Assembly (NCBI GenBank): GCA_002786205.1
Contig: PEQM01000004.1
Location: forward strand, 24,256-88,255
Reading direction: 5' to 3'
DNA length: 64,000 nt
Source: Legionella sp.
GTDB lineage: Bacteria; Pseudomonadota; Gammaproteobacteria; Legionellales; Legionellaceae
Made by a program: the position numbers and the translations under genes
Notes under the pieces: model-generated
Database searches by the model: none
What the model was told of the DNA's origin: nothing
What the model saw: only the letters and a program-made list of their open reading frames with translations
Shown here: positions 8,558-15,529 of the stretch, in pieces
How positions within the stretch are numbered: position 1 is the stretch's first letter
Layout of the letters: every line of letters starts with the position of its first letter

Positions 8558-9831
8558 TGAGTAATTCAAATCGTGTTTTTATTACGGGCCGTAGCGCATT
8601 AACCGCCTCGGGTGCAACAGCAGAAGACACCTGGAATGCTTTGTTGGCTGGTGAGAGCGGTATTGGCGTTATTGCCGAATGGGATTTAAATCAATGGCCA
8701 TGTTGTTTGGGTGGAGAGTTGAAGCATTTGCAGCCTGCCAAGATGCTGCCAGATAGAAAATTAATCAAAGTGATTTCTCGGCAAGATGTGCTGGGAATTC
8801 ATGCGGCAGTAACAGCCATCGAGCAAAGCGGCATGATCAGTTATAGAGACAGCTTGCCTGATGCAACTCATTTTAATGAGCAGACTGCGGTTTATGCCGG
8901 TTCGCCAGGCAATAAATATTATCAGCAATATGATTTTTTGCCTTTAATGGCAAAAACGCAAGGTGACATGCAAGCTTTTGCCAAACAGTTGTTTGATGAA
9001 GTGCATCCGATGTGGCTACTGCGTATTTTGCCCAATAATGTCTTGGCTTATACCGGGATTACGTATGGATTCAAAGGGATTAATCATAATGTAACCAATC
9101 ACGCTGTTGGTGGTGCGCAGGCACTTTTAGAGGCCTATCATGCCATTAAAAGCGGTCAGGCTGAGCGTGCGGTTGTCGTGGCCTACGATGTAGGAATAGA
9201 GCCGCAAGCTTTGTTTTATTACGATGAGCTGGGGGTGTTGAGTCATCGACATCTAAAACCTTTTGATAAAGCGCATGATGGCACACTCTTGGCTGATGGT
9301 GCTGCTGCGATTGTTTTAGAAAGTGAAGCCAGTGCACGTGCCCGAGGTGCTGTATGTCACGGTGAATTACTGGGGGGATTGGCGGCCAGCGAAGCACAAG
9401 GTCTGTTTTCTATTGAGGCCGATGGTGAGCATTTGGCTTCTTTGATTGAAAGAACCTTGGCAGCAACCCATTTGCTTGCACAGGATATTGGTATGGTAGT
9501 TGCCCATGGCAATGGGAATCCTAAATCAGATGACAGTGAAGCCAGGGCTCTTGCGCAAGTATTTGCATCATCCAGACCGCCAGTGGGTGCATTTAAATGG
9601 TCGACGGGGCATACATTATGTGCTTCCGCTCTGGTTGATACGGTTCTGGCAACTTACGCATTAGAACAGCGCTGCTTGCCCGGGATAGCCAATTTGGAAC
9701 AACCTGCTACAGCCAGCGCCACTTTGGCCTTGAGCGCAGATCATCAAGGCTTGGAAAAAACACATGCTTTAGTCATTAACAGAGGGTTTGCCAGTATGAA
9801 CGCTTGTCTTGTGGTGAAAGCTGGTGACTGA
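8557..9831 (+). CDS. Ketosynthase-like protein lacking the active-site cysteine (KS-beta/chain-length-factor-like)
   Basis: A 424-residue KAS homologue that overlaps the preceding ketosynthase by one base. Where KAS enzymes have TACASSG, this protein reads TNHAVGG (about residues 180-186), so the nucleophilic cysteine is absent. The histidine regions are kept (VVAHGNGNPKSDD and STGHTLCASALVD). This matches chain-length-factor subunits of type II systems, which pair with an active ketosynthase and shape its product. A structural or chain-length role in very-long acyl synthesis is my inference. It overlaps the acyltransferase gene by eight bases. Confidence 0.85.
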   Translation: MSNSNRVFITGRSALTASGATAEDTWNALLAGESGIGVIAEWDLNQWPCCLGGELKHLQPAKMLPDRKLIKVISRQDVLGIHAAVTAIEQSGMISYRDSLPDATHFNEQTAVYAGSPGNKYYQQYDFLPLMAKTQGDMQAFAKQLFDEVHPMWLLRILPNNVLAYTGITYGFKGINHNVTNHAVGGAQALLEAYHAIKSGQAERAVVVAYDVGIEPQALFYYDELGVLSHRHLKPFDKAHDGTLLADGAAAIVLESEASARARGAVCHGELLGGLAASEAQGLFSIEADGEHLASLIERTLAATHLLAQDIGMVVAHGNGNPKSDDSEARALAQVFASSRPPVGAFKWSTGHTLCASALVDTVLATYALEQRCLPGIANLEQPATASATLALSADHQGLEKTHALVINRGFASMNACLVVKAGD

Positions 9832-10678
9832 TTTGGCGCAAAAAATCAATGCGCTGCCTGTGAGTTGGGTAGGACGGTTCATTTATCGGTGTATTCCCTA
9901 TAGAAAAAAATGGGTTCTTTCCAATATCAATCAGGTCTTTGGTAATGCGCTGACCCAGCAGGAAAAAATACATTTGGCGAAAGCCTATTATTCTCATTTG
10001 GCTACCTCTTTAAAAGAAGGCCTTCAGTTGCGGTTTATGAGTGAAGACACCTTAAGGGCCAAAGTGAAAGTGCTGGGCCATGAACACATGCTGGCTGTTG
10101 TCGCGCAAAATAAAGGGGTTTTGGTTTTAACGGGACATTTTGGTAATTGGGAGTTTGCTCCTCTAGGCGGTATTTTGAATTTCAAAGCCTTTAAAGGGCA
10201 ATTTCATTTTATCCGTCGCACCTTGCGATTTAAAGCTTTAGAACGGTTGATGTTCAATACCTACTATAAAGCGGGGTTGCATGTCATTCCTAAAAAGAAT
10301 TCTTTAGATAAAGTGTGTGCAGCCTTAGATCAAAATCATGCCGTGATTTTTGTCTTAGATCAACATGCCTCTTTAGCGAATAAAGATGGTATTGCGGTTG
10401 AATTTTTTGGAAAAAAAGCAGGGACTTACCGTAGTTTGGCTACTTTGGCTCGGCATACAGGCATTCCTGTTGTGCCTGCTGCAGGATATCGCTTGCCTGA
10501 TGGCACACACGTGCTGGAGTTCTTCGAGCCTCTGCCATGGCAAGATTATGAAAGCAATCAGGAATCTTTATATCAAAATACCTTGGTCTATAATCAAGCA
10601 TTGGAGCGCATTATTTTGGCTAATCCCGCGCAATGGAATTGGATGCATAAACGTTGGAAATTAAAGCAAGACAGTTAG
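9824..10678 (+). CDS. Lipid A late acyltransferase, LpxL/HtrB family (LpxXL-like)
   Basis: A 284-residue membrane-associated acyltransferase expected to move the acyl chain from its carrier to lipid A. The family motif HFGNWE gives the His105-x4-Glu110 dyad. An IPYRKKWVLSNINQVFG stretch near the N-terminus and FVLDQHASL further on also fit. The GTG start lies inside the end of the upstream gene. As the last gene of the cluster it is the logical transfer enzyme, as in rhizobia where lpxXL ends the operon. It is somewhat shorter than E. coli LpxL (about 306 residues). Confidence 0.88.
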   Translation: MTDLAQKINALPVSWVGRFIYRCIPYRKKWVLSNINQVFGNALTQQEKIHLAKAYYSHLATSLKEGLQLRFMSEDTLRAKVKVLGHEHMLAVVAQNKGVLVLTGHFGNWEFAPLGGILNFKAFKGQFHFIRRTLRFKALERLMFNTYYKAGLHVIPKKNSLDKVCAALDQNHAVIFVLDQHASLANKDGIAVEFFGKKAGTYRSLATLARHTGIPVVPAAGYRLPDGTHVLEFFEPLPWQDYESNQESLYQNTLVYNQALERIILANPAQWNWMHKRWKLKQDS

Positions 10679-10980
10679 AGTCTATTGTGTTCGTTGCGTA
10701 AGTTTTTTAAAACAGGCAATAATTTTTCTCTTTGTTCTTCTTTAGGGAAGAGCAAAATGATAATGCCGCCTGCTCGTTGAGTAAAAAATTCATAATCGAG
10801 TTGCATGGAGAAAAGATTAATACTTAACTCAATACTGCCTGAAGAGGGCAACTCTATGCTCGCTGTCAACGCGATACTGGCCGCAGAAATATCGATTATC
10901 TGCAAAGGCTGACTGTTAAAAAAAGCTTTCATTTCTCCATGGTTTTTAATACGAAAATATTGTCTCTTTTCGTCCATCAT
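10675..10980 (-). CDS. PilZ-like domain protein
   Basis: A 101-residue protein starting at ATG 10980 behind a GGGGA box. The N-terminal EKRQYFRI and the following IIDISAASIAL resemble the RxxxR and D/NxSxxG elements of PilZ c-di-GMP receptors, but the second motif is imperfect (DISAAS), so nucleotide binding is uncertain. A longer frame upstream to 11082 has no ribosome site. It overlaps the end of the acyltransferase gene tail to tail by four bases. A diguanylate cyclase is encoded elsewhere in the window. Confidence 0.6.
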   Translation of the reverse strand: MMDEKRQYFRIKNHGEMKAFFNSQPLQIIDISAASIALTASIELPSSGSIELSINLFSMQLDYEFFTQRAGGIIILLFPKEEQREKLLPVLKNLRNEHNRL

Positions 10981-11141
10981 TGTCCCCAAAATCAAACACA
11001 GAGATGCCTTGAGTTTAAGTTTAGGCTTGATGAAAAAAAAGATCAAATGCGAGCGACCGTTTTCAAAGCGCTGCTTTGGCATCTTTTCGGATTGTACCTC
11101 TTCAGGAAGGCTTTAAAAGTGCCTGAATAAACCTTGGCGGA

Positions 11142-11975
11142 CTATTCTGCAATCAGTCCGTCATAAACGACTACCGCCGGTCCTGTCATGCGGATGGATT
11201 GTTGCTTATCAGGCCAATCAACCAATAAGGTACCACCTTGTAACTGTACTTGTACGCTGTCTTTGAGATGATAGTAGAGCTGGCCGATAGCCGCCGCAGC
11301 AACAGCGCCACTGCCACAGGCTTTGGTTTCACCGCAGCCACGTTCATAGACTCTTAATTCAATACGCTCAGGGCTTAAAATACGCATAAAGCCGACATTG
11401 GTTTGCTCTGGAAATTGTCGATGGGTGCTAATTTGTTTGCCCCAATCCTGGATTAATGAATCATCAAAATGGTCCACTATCAGCACCGCATGAGGGTTGC
11501 CCACGTTAATGACATGAATGGGTATGTCACGTTGCTGATCTAAATCGATGCAGTAGCGGTTTTGCACGGTCTCGGTGAGAAAAGGAATGCGTTGTGGATG
11601 GGTTTGAGGAACATCCATTTCAATACTGACTGATTGATTGGCATGGATGGTTAATTGCATTTGCGTCGTTGACGTGGCAACGCGAAAGGTATTTTTGGCG
11701 CTCAACTGACGGTGTTTAATAAACAGCGCAAGACATCGTGCCCCATTGCCGCATTGACCCACTTCTTGGCCATTGGCATTAAAAATACGATAATTAAAAT
11801 CCACCGCTGTTGTTTGAGCCGGTTCAATGAGCAAGCATTGATCAAAACCAATGCCAGTAAAGCGGTTACTCCATTGTACAATGCGCTCTGCTGTAAGCTG
11901 CACCTTTTGGTGGATACCGTCAATGACCATGAAGTCATTGCCAAGTCCGTGCATTTTAGTAAATTGGATAGGCAT
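11142..11975 (-). CDS. dapF: Diaminopimelate epimerase
   Basis: A 277-residue cytoplasmic enzyme converting LL- to meso-diaminopimelate for lysine and peptidoglycan synthesis. Both catalytic cysteines are visible: QCGNGARC in the first half and GCGETKACGSGA in the second. The N-terminus MPIQFTKMHGLGNDFMVID is the standard family start, and the length is normal. It begins 15 bases after the lptM gene on the same strand, so the two are probably co-transcribed. Confidence 0.97.
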   Translation of the reverse strand: MPIQFTKMHGLGNDFMVIDGIHQKVQLTAERIVQWSNRFTGIGFDQCLLIEPAQTTAVDFNYRIFNANGQEVGQCGNGARCLALFIKHRQLSAKNTFRVATSTTQMQLTIHANQSVSIEMDVPQTHPQRIPFLTETVQNRYCIDLDQQRDIPIHVINVGNPHAVLIVDHFDDSLIQDWGKQISTHRQFPEQTNVGFMRILSPERIELRVYERGCGETKACGSGAVAAAAIGQLYYHLKDSVQVQLQGGTLLVDWPDKQQSIRMTGPAVVVYDGLIAE

Positions 11976-11990
11976 GATAAGAACCGCTTT

Positions 11991-12110
11991 TTAAGTTAAT
12001 GATAACCAAGTAGCCGTATGGGGGGAGGGCAAATACAAGGGGCCTTTTTGTCCACATCCAGTCAATGGCAAAATAAAAACAGCAAGCGTCAGCATGAGTA
12101 ATGGTTTCAT
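11991..12110 (-). CDS. lptM: LptM (YifL) small lipoprotein
   Basis: Reading the minus strand from the ATG at 12110 gives a 39-codon frame ending at TAA 11991. It has a short lipoprotein leader and the lipobox LTGC, directly followed by GQKGPLYLP, the signature of LptM/YifL. In enterobacteria this lipoprotein helps oxidative maturation of the LptD LPS translocon. It lies immediately upstream of dapF, as in many proteobacteria. It is short enough to be missed by length cut-offs. Confidence 0.9.
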   Translation of the reverse strand: MKPLLMLTLAVFILPLTGCGQKGPLYLPSPHTATWLSLT

Positions 12111-12351
12111 AATAGTCCAGCATGAGTCTGTAATCGATTAAAGGATCCGCTATAATGCGCTATAAATCAAGCGCTTTGCTTGCATGCCCCTTTGTGTAGG
12201 AATGATTTTTTTATCATGTACAGAGATCAAAATCATACACCGATTTACTTTTTACGTTGTTGACCTTATCTGAATGATTAAAAAAAGATTAAAATGCAAG
12301 AGACTTCTGTTTTATGCTTTTTAAATGCTAAACTTGAGCGCTTGAGTTGAG

Positions 12352-13029
12352 GTGCTAAATTATTTTTTTGGAGAATCCGTTTTGAGTAGCAAAAACAATA
12401 CCGCCAGCGCTTGCATTATTTGGATGCATGGATTAGGTGCTGATGAAAAGGATATGATGGGTGTGGCAAATGAATTGTCCTTTCCTGCAAAGCAAGTACA
12501 GCATGTTTATATGAGTGCACCGCATAGACCGGTTACGTTGAATAATGGCATGATGATGCCGGCATGGTATGATATTGTCGGATTACAATTATCAGACAGA
12601 GAAGACAAGCTGGGGATTGAACAATCCTATGGCTTAATTAATCAAGCCATTACTGAACAACGCCAACAAGGTATACATGAGCAGCATATTTATTTGGCTG
12701 GTTTTTCGCAAGGCGGTGCGATGGCTTTGTATACGGCATTGCGTTATCCTGGCCGTTTAGGCGGCGTGATTGCTTTGTCAGCCTATTTGCCTCTGGCGCA
12801 AGAAATAGTCCCTCAGCTGGATAAGCAAACGCCATTTTTTCTTGGCGCAGGTCGCTTCGATCCGCTCGTATTGCCAGCATGGTCGCAGCAAAGTCAGAAG
12901 CAGTTGGTACGCTTTGGTTATCAACATATAACCTATCGGGAATACCCGATGGAGCATTCTATTTGCTTTGAAGAATTACAAGATCTGAACCAGTGGCTTA
13001 ACAGCCAATTGCAAGGAGCCAATGAATGA
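12352..13029 (+). CDS. Carboxylesterase/phospholipase-type serine hydrolase
   Basis: A 225-residue alpha/beta hydrolase of the acyl-protein-thioesterase-like family. The early motif IIWMHGLGADEKD, the nucleophile elbow GFSQGG, the acid in AGRFDPLV and the histidine in YPMEHSI make a complete Ser-Asp-His triad. No signal peptide is visible, so a cytoplasmic location is expected. The GTG at 12352 is used; a TTG at 12382 with a GGAG box eight bases upstream is a real alternative giving 215 residues. The stop overlaps the ratA start. The lipid or ester substrate cannot be told from sequence. Confidence 0.85.
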   Translation: MLNYFFGESVLSSKNNTASACIIWMHGLGADEKDMMGVANELSFPAKQVQHVYMSAPHRPVTLNNGMMMPAWYDIVGLQLSDREDKLGIEQSYGLINQAITEQRQQGIHEQHIYLAGFSQGGAMALYTALRYPGRLGGVIALSAYLPLAQEIVPQLDKQTPFFLGAGRFDPLVLPAWSQQSQKQLVRFGYQHITYREYPMEHSICFEELQDLNQWLNSQLQGANE

Positions 13030-13463
13030 CTGTTGTTAAAAAATCACGCTCGGTGGTCTATTCCTGTGAGCAAATGTATCGTCTGGTCAATGAAGCAGAG
13101 CATTATGCTCAATTTTTGCCTTATTGTGTGGAAAGCACGGTACATCATCGTAACGAAGATGAAGTGCAAGCCACATTAGTCATCGGTGCTGCCGGAATGA
13201 CCAAATCATTTACCACGAGAAATTTATTACAAGTGAATAAAATGATAGAAATTCGATTGATTGATGGTCCATTCAGTCATTTGGAAGGTTTTTGGCGGTT
13301 TGATGCCTTGGAAAACGAAGGCTGTACCATTTCATTTGATTTGGAATTTGAATTTGCCAGTAAATGGTTCTCCATGGTCTTAGGTCCTGTCTTTGAACAA
13401 GTGACAGATAAAATGGTAGATGCATTTTGCACCAGAGCAGAGAGTTTATATGGTCCACGTTGA
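13026..13463 (+). CDS. ratA: RatA/COQ10 family START-domain protein
   Basis: A 145-residue polyketide-cyclase/START fold protein. E. coli RatA was described as a ribosome-association toxin, and eukaryotic COQ10 homologues bind ubiquinone, so the native role may be quinone-related. The N-terminus VVKKSRSVVYSCEQMYRLVNE and the FLPYCVES loop are typical of the family. It overlaps the hydrolase upstream and the rnfH gene downstream. The ratA-rnfH pairing is the usual arrangement. Confidence 0.88.
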   Translation: MTVVKKSRSVVYSCEQMYRLVNEAEHYAQFLPYCVESTVHHRNEDEVQATLVIGAAGMTKSFTTRNLLQVNKMIEIRLIDGPFSHLEGFWRFDALENEGCTISFDLEFEFASKWFSMVLGPVFEQVTDKMVDAFCTRAESLYGPR

Positions 13464-13722
13464 GTTGGTTTATATTGCCTTAAATCAAGAAAAAATTCAC
13501 CATCACTTGGTACTGCCTTTAGGAGCAACAGTTGCTGATGCCCTAGAGCAAGCCAAATTGTATGACACGCATCCTGAGACTCGCACTTTAACAGTGGGTA
13601 TTTACTCGAAATCAGTGCCATTGACGCAAGTGTTACGCGAGGGGGACCGAGTGGAATTATACCGGCCGCTTTTTGCTGATCCCAAAGAGAAAAGAAGACG
13701 CTTGGCTCGTGCCAAGAAGTAA
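13450..13722 (+). CDS. rnfH: RnfH family protein (UPF0125)
   Basis: A 90-residue ubiquitin-like-fold protein starting at ATG 13450 inside the end of ratA. Recognisable parts are VHVELVYIALNQ at the start, the VGIYSKSVPLTQVLREGDRVE core, and LYRPLFADPKEKRRRLA near the basic C-terminus, which is the family signature. The molecular role is unsettled in all species. A strong hairpin terminator follows 17 bases after the stop. Confidence 0.93.
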   Translation: MVHVELVYIALNQEKIHHHLVLPLGATVADALEQAKLYDTHPETRTLTVGIYSKSVPLTQVLREGDRVELYRPLFADPKEKRRRLARAKK

Positions 13723-13738
13723 AGCCTGGTTAAAGAGC

Positions 13739-13773
13739 GGGTGTTCTTTTCCTTTTGCAGGAAAAGAACACCC
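13739..13773. terminator. Hairpin terminator shared by rnfH and bamE
   Basis: GGGTGTTCTTTTCC (13739-13752) pairs perfectly with GGAAAAGAACACCC (13760-13773) across a seven-base loop. It lies between convergent genes and has A/T-rich flanks, so it probably ends transcription from both sides. Confidence 0.75.
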
Positions 13774-13782
13774 ATTATTTGA

Positions 13783-14097
13783 TTAAGGCTGGTGCTCTAT
13801 CTTATCCAGGCGCTCATGGGCAAAATATAAAACAGCATGTCGCGTTTCCATCGCCCCATTGCCTTTTCGCCAGGTATAAGCATAATCCCAGCGGTCGGTA
13901 GCAAACATGGGACTAAGAAGACTGGTACCCATTAAAATACCGACATCTTCTTTGCTCATGCCTGTTTTTAAACGGGCTATTTTATTGGCAGGAATTAAAT
14001 TACCCTGCTGTGTTATTCTTCTGGAAAAGTCATAAGACATGCATTGGGTTAGGCTAAGGGTTAAAAGTACAGTGAGAAAAAGGGCTAAAATTCGCAT
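13783..14097 (-). CDS. bamE: Outer-membrane assembly lipoprotein BamE
   Basis: BamE is a lipoprotein of the BAM complex that inserts beta-barrel proteins. The start at 14097 (MRILALF) has AGG eight bases upstream and gives a compact leader with lipobox LTQC. The core GNLIPANKIARLKTGMSKEDV and the later DRWDYAYTWRKGNG match SmpA/BamE. A start ten codons upstream would lengthen the leader without a ribosome site. The gene is divergent from fur, as is common in gammaproteobacteria. Confidence 0.93.
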   Translation of the reverse strand: MRILALFLTVLLTLSLTQCMSYDFSRRITQQGNLIPANKIARLKTGMSKEDVGILMGTSLLSPMFATDRWDYAYTWRKGNGAMETRHAVLYFAHERLDKIEHQP

Positions 14098-14249
14098 GGT
14101 TTTGCCTATCGTGGAAAATTTAGCCATAATAATAGGCCATTTAATAAAAACATCAAGAACTATACCTCTTATCGTGCAAAAGATACGTAAACGAAAAAGT
14201 ATTTTTAACGAAAGAGGAGTTGTCTGTCTGTTAGGTTTGAGGAGTTTGC

Positions 14250-14660
14250 ATGGAAGAGAGTCAGCAATTAAAAAATGCAGGGCTAAAAATTACAGCACCA
14301 CGCATAAAAGTATTACATATTTTAGAGCAGTCGCTTAATCACCATTTAAGTGCGGAAGACATTTATAAAGCCTTATTGGAAACTGGAGAAGATGTCGGTT
14401 TGGCTACCGTGTATCGAGTATTGACTCAATTTGAAGTGGCCGGATTAGTCTCTCGGCATAATTTTGAAGGCGGGCATTCGGTCTTTGAATTGACGCAAGG
14501 CGAACACCATGATCACCTGGTCTGTGTTCAGTGTGGCGTAGTTGAAGAATTTGTCGATGAGATCATAGAAGAAAGACAGCAACAAATAGCAAGTAAAGCG
14601 CATTTTAAAATGACGGGGCATGCATTAAATATCTATGGTATTTGTCCTCAATGCCTGTAA
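14250..14660 (+). CDS. fur: Ferric uptake regulator Fur
   Basis: A 136-residue iron-responsive repressor. The winged-helix half contains GLKITAPRIKVLHIL and AEDIYKALLETGEDVGLATVYRVL. The metal-binding half contains GEHHDHLVCVQCG and ends with the second cysteine pair CPQC. A GAGG box precedes the ATG. Iron genes controlled by it are not obvious in this window. Confidence 0.97.
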   Translation: MEESQQLKNAGLKITAPRIKVLHILEQSLNHHLSAEDIYKALLETGEDVGLATVYRVLTQFEVAGLVSRHNFEGGHSVFELTQGEHHDHLVCVQCGVVEEFVDEIIEERQQQIASKAHFKMTGHALNIYGICPQCL

Positions 14661-14742
14661 TTTAAAGCCGTGCAAGCTGTGTATTTTTTATCTCGGCAGC
14701 AATTGAAATTGACGCCGCTTCTTTTAGGATAAAGCAAGTGCT

Positions 14743-14769
14743 TCCGTTGATTTGGCTAGCGGTTTTTTT
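14743..14769 (+). terminator. Possible intrinsic terminator after fur
   Basis: CCGTT and AGCGG can form a five-base stem (one G-T pair), followed directly by seven T residues. It lies about 85 bases after the fur stop. The short stem makes this tentative. Confidence 0.4.
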
Positions 14770-14777
14770 AAACATAC

Positions 14778-15326
14778 TCAGGCCTCTTCTTTTACTTTCA
14801 GATAAGAGATGATTTTTTTTACGCCCTTGATGGCATTTACGCGCTTAATAATAAATCCTATGGATTGGGTTTGCTGCACCTGGCCTGATAAGGTGACAAT
14901 TCCATCAATTGTTTTGGCATTAATTCCTACTAAGGGAATAGATTCATCGTCGAGTACCTTGGCTTTTAATACCGCGGTTTCTACTCGGGCAGTGATAAGA
15001 GCATCAGTGACAGAGGAGTTTATTTTTTTTATGTACAGCTTCTCGGTATTGACCCGCTTCACTCCTTTTGTATTATGGGCGGTGCGTAAGGCATCCACAT
15101 AAGCATCTTTGTCTTTGACATAACCAGAAAGCGTCACCACTCCTTCATGGGTTGTTATTTTTATTTTTAACAGGTTTACGTTGTGATGTTCTGCAAATTG
15201 AGCAGCAATTTTGGTGGTAATGAAAGAATCACTAAGATCGTGCTCTAATTTATCCAGACTTTCTGCTTGTAACATACTTGAGGTACAAAGGAGCAGCACT
15301 CCTAGTAAAGACAACAATCGGCGCAT
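14778..15326 (-). CDS. Exported protein with two BON domains (OsmY-like)
   Basis: A 182-residue periplasmic protein. A signal peptide ends near LQAES. Two BON repeats follow: the first around FITTKIAAQFAEHHNVNLLKIKITTHEG-type sequence ending GVVTLSGYVKDKDAY, the second with VKA-type start and GIVTLSGQVQQTQ. BON domains bind membranes or phospholipid surfaces, and OsmY proteins are induced by envelope stress. It converges with fur and diverges from uvrA. Confidence 0.87.
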   Translation of the reverse strand: MRRLLSLLGVLLLCTSSMLQAESLDKLEHDLSDSFITTKIAAQFAEHHNVNLLKIKITTHEGVVTLSGYVKDKDAYVDALRTAHNTKGVKRVNTEKLYIKKINSSVTDALITARVETAVLKAKVLDDESIPLVGINAKTIDGIVTLSGQVQQTQSIGFIIKRVNAIKGVKKIISYLKVKEEA

Positions 15327-15490
15327 GAGGGCTATCCAAAAATAGGTCGAGTTATAAAGGCAGAGAATTATACAGAGTTTTGACCCATTTTGAAAGAAAA
15401 TAATCGATTTGAGTAAAATGGCTCCATTCCAAAGGCGAGGCTAACATCGTTATCTGCTGTATTTTACTGGTGTTCCAAGAGCATCAGCGG

Positions 15491-15496
15491 TATACT
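15491..15496 (+). promoter_or_regulatory. Candidate -10 hexamer (TATACT) for uvrA
   Basis: TATACT lies 33 bases before the ATG at 15530. No good -35 is seen at standard spacing. I looked for a LexA-type CTG-N10-CAG operator in the gap and found none that fits. Confidence 0.35.
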
Positions 15497-15529
15497 TTTT
15501 TGTTATATTTTAATACATATTGAGTGGGT

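Noticed and set aside
15327..15529. A LexA operator upstream of uvrA
   Set aside because: CTGTATTTTACTGG near 15457 superficially resembles one but does not give CTG-N10-CAG.
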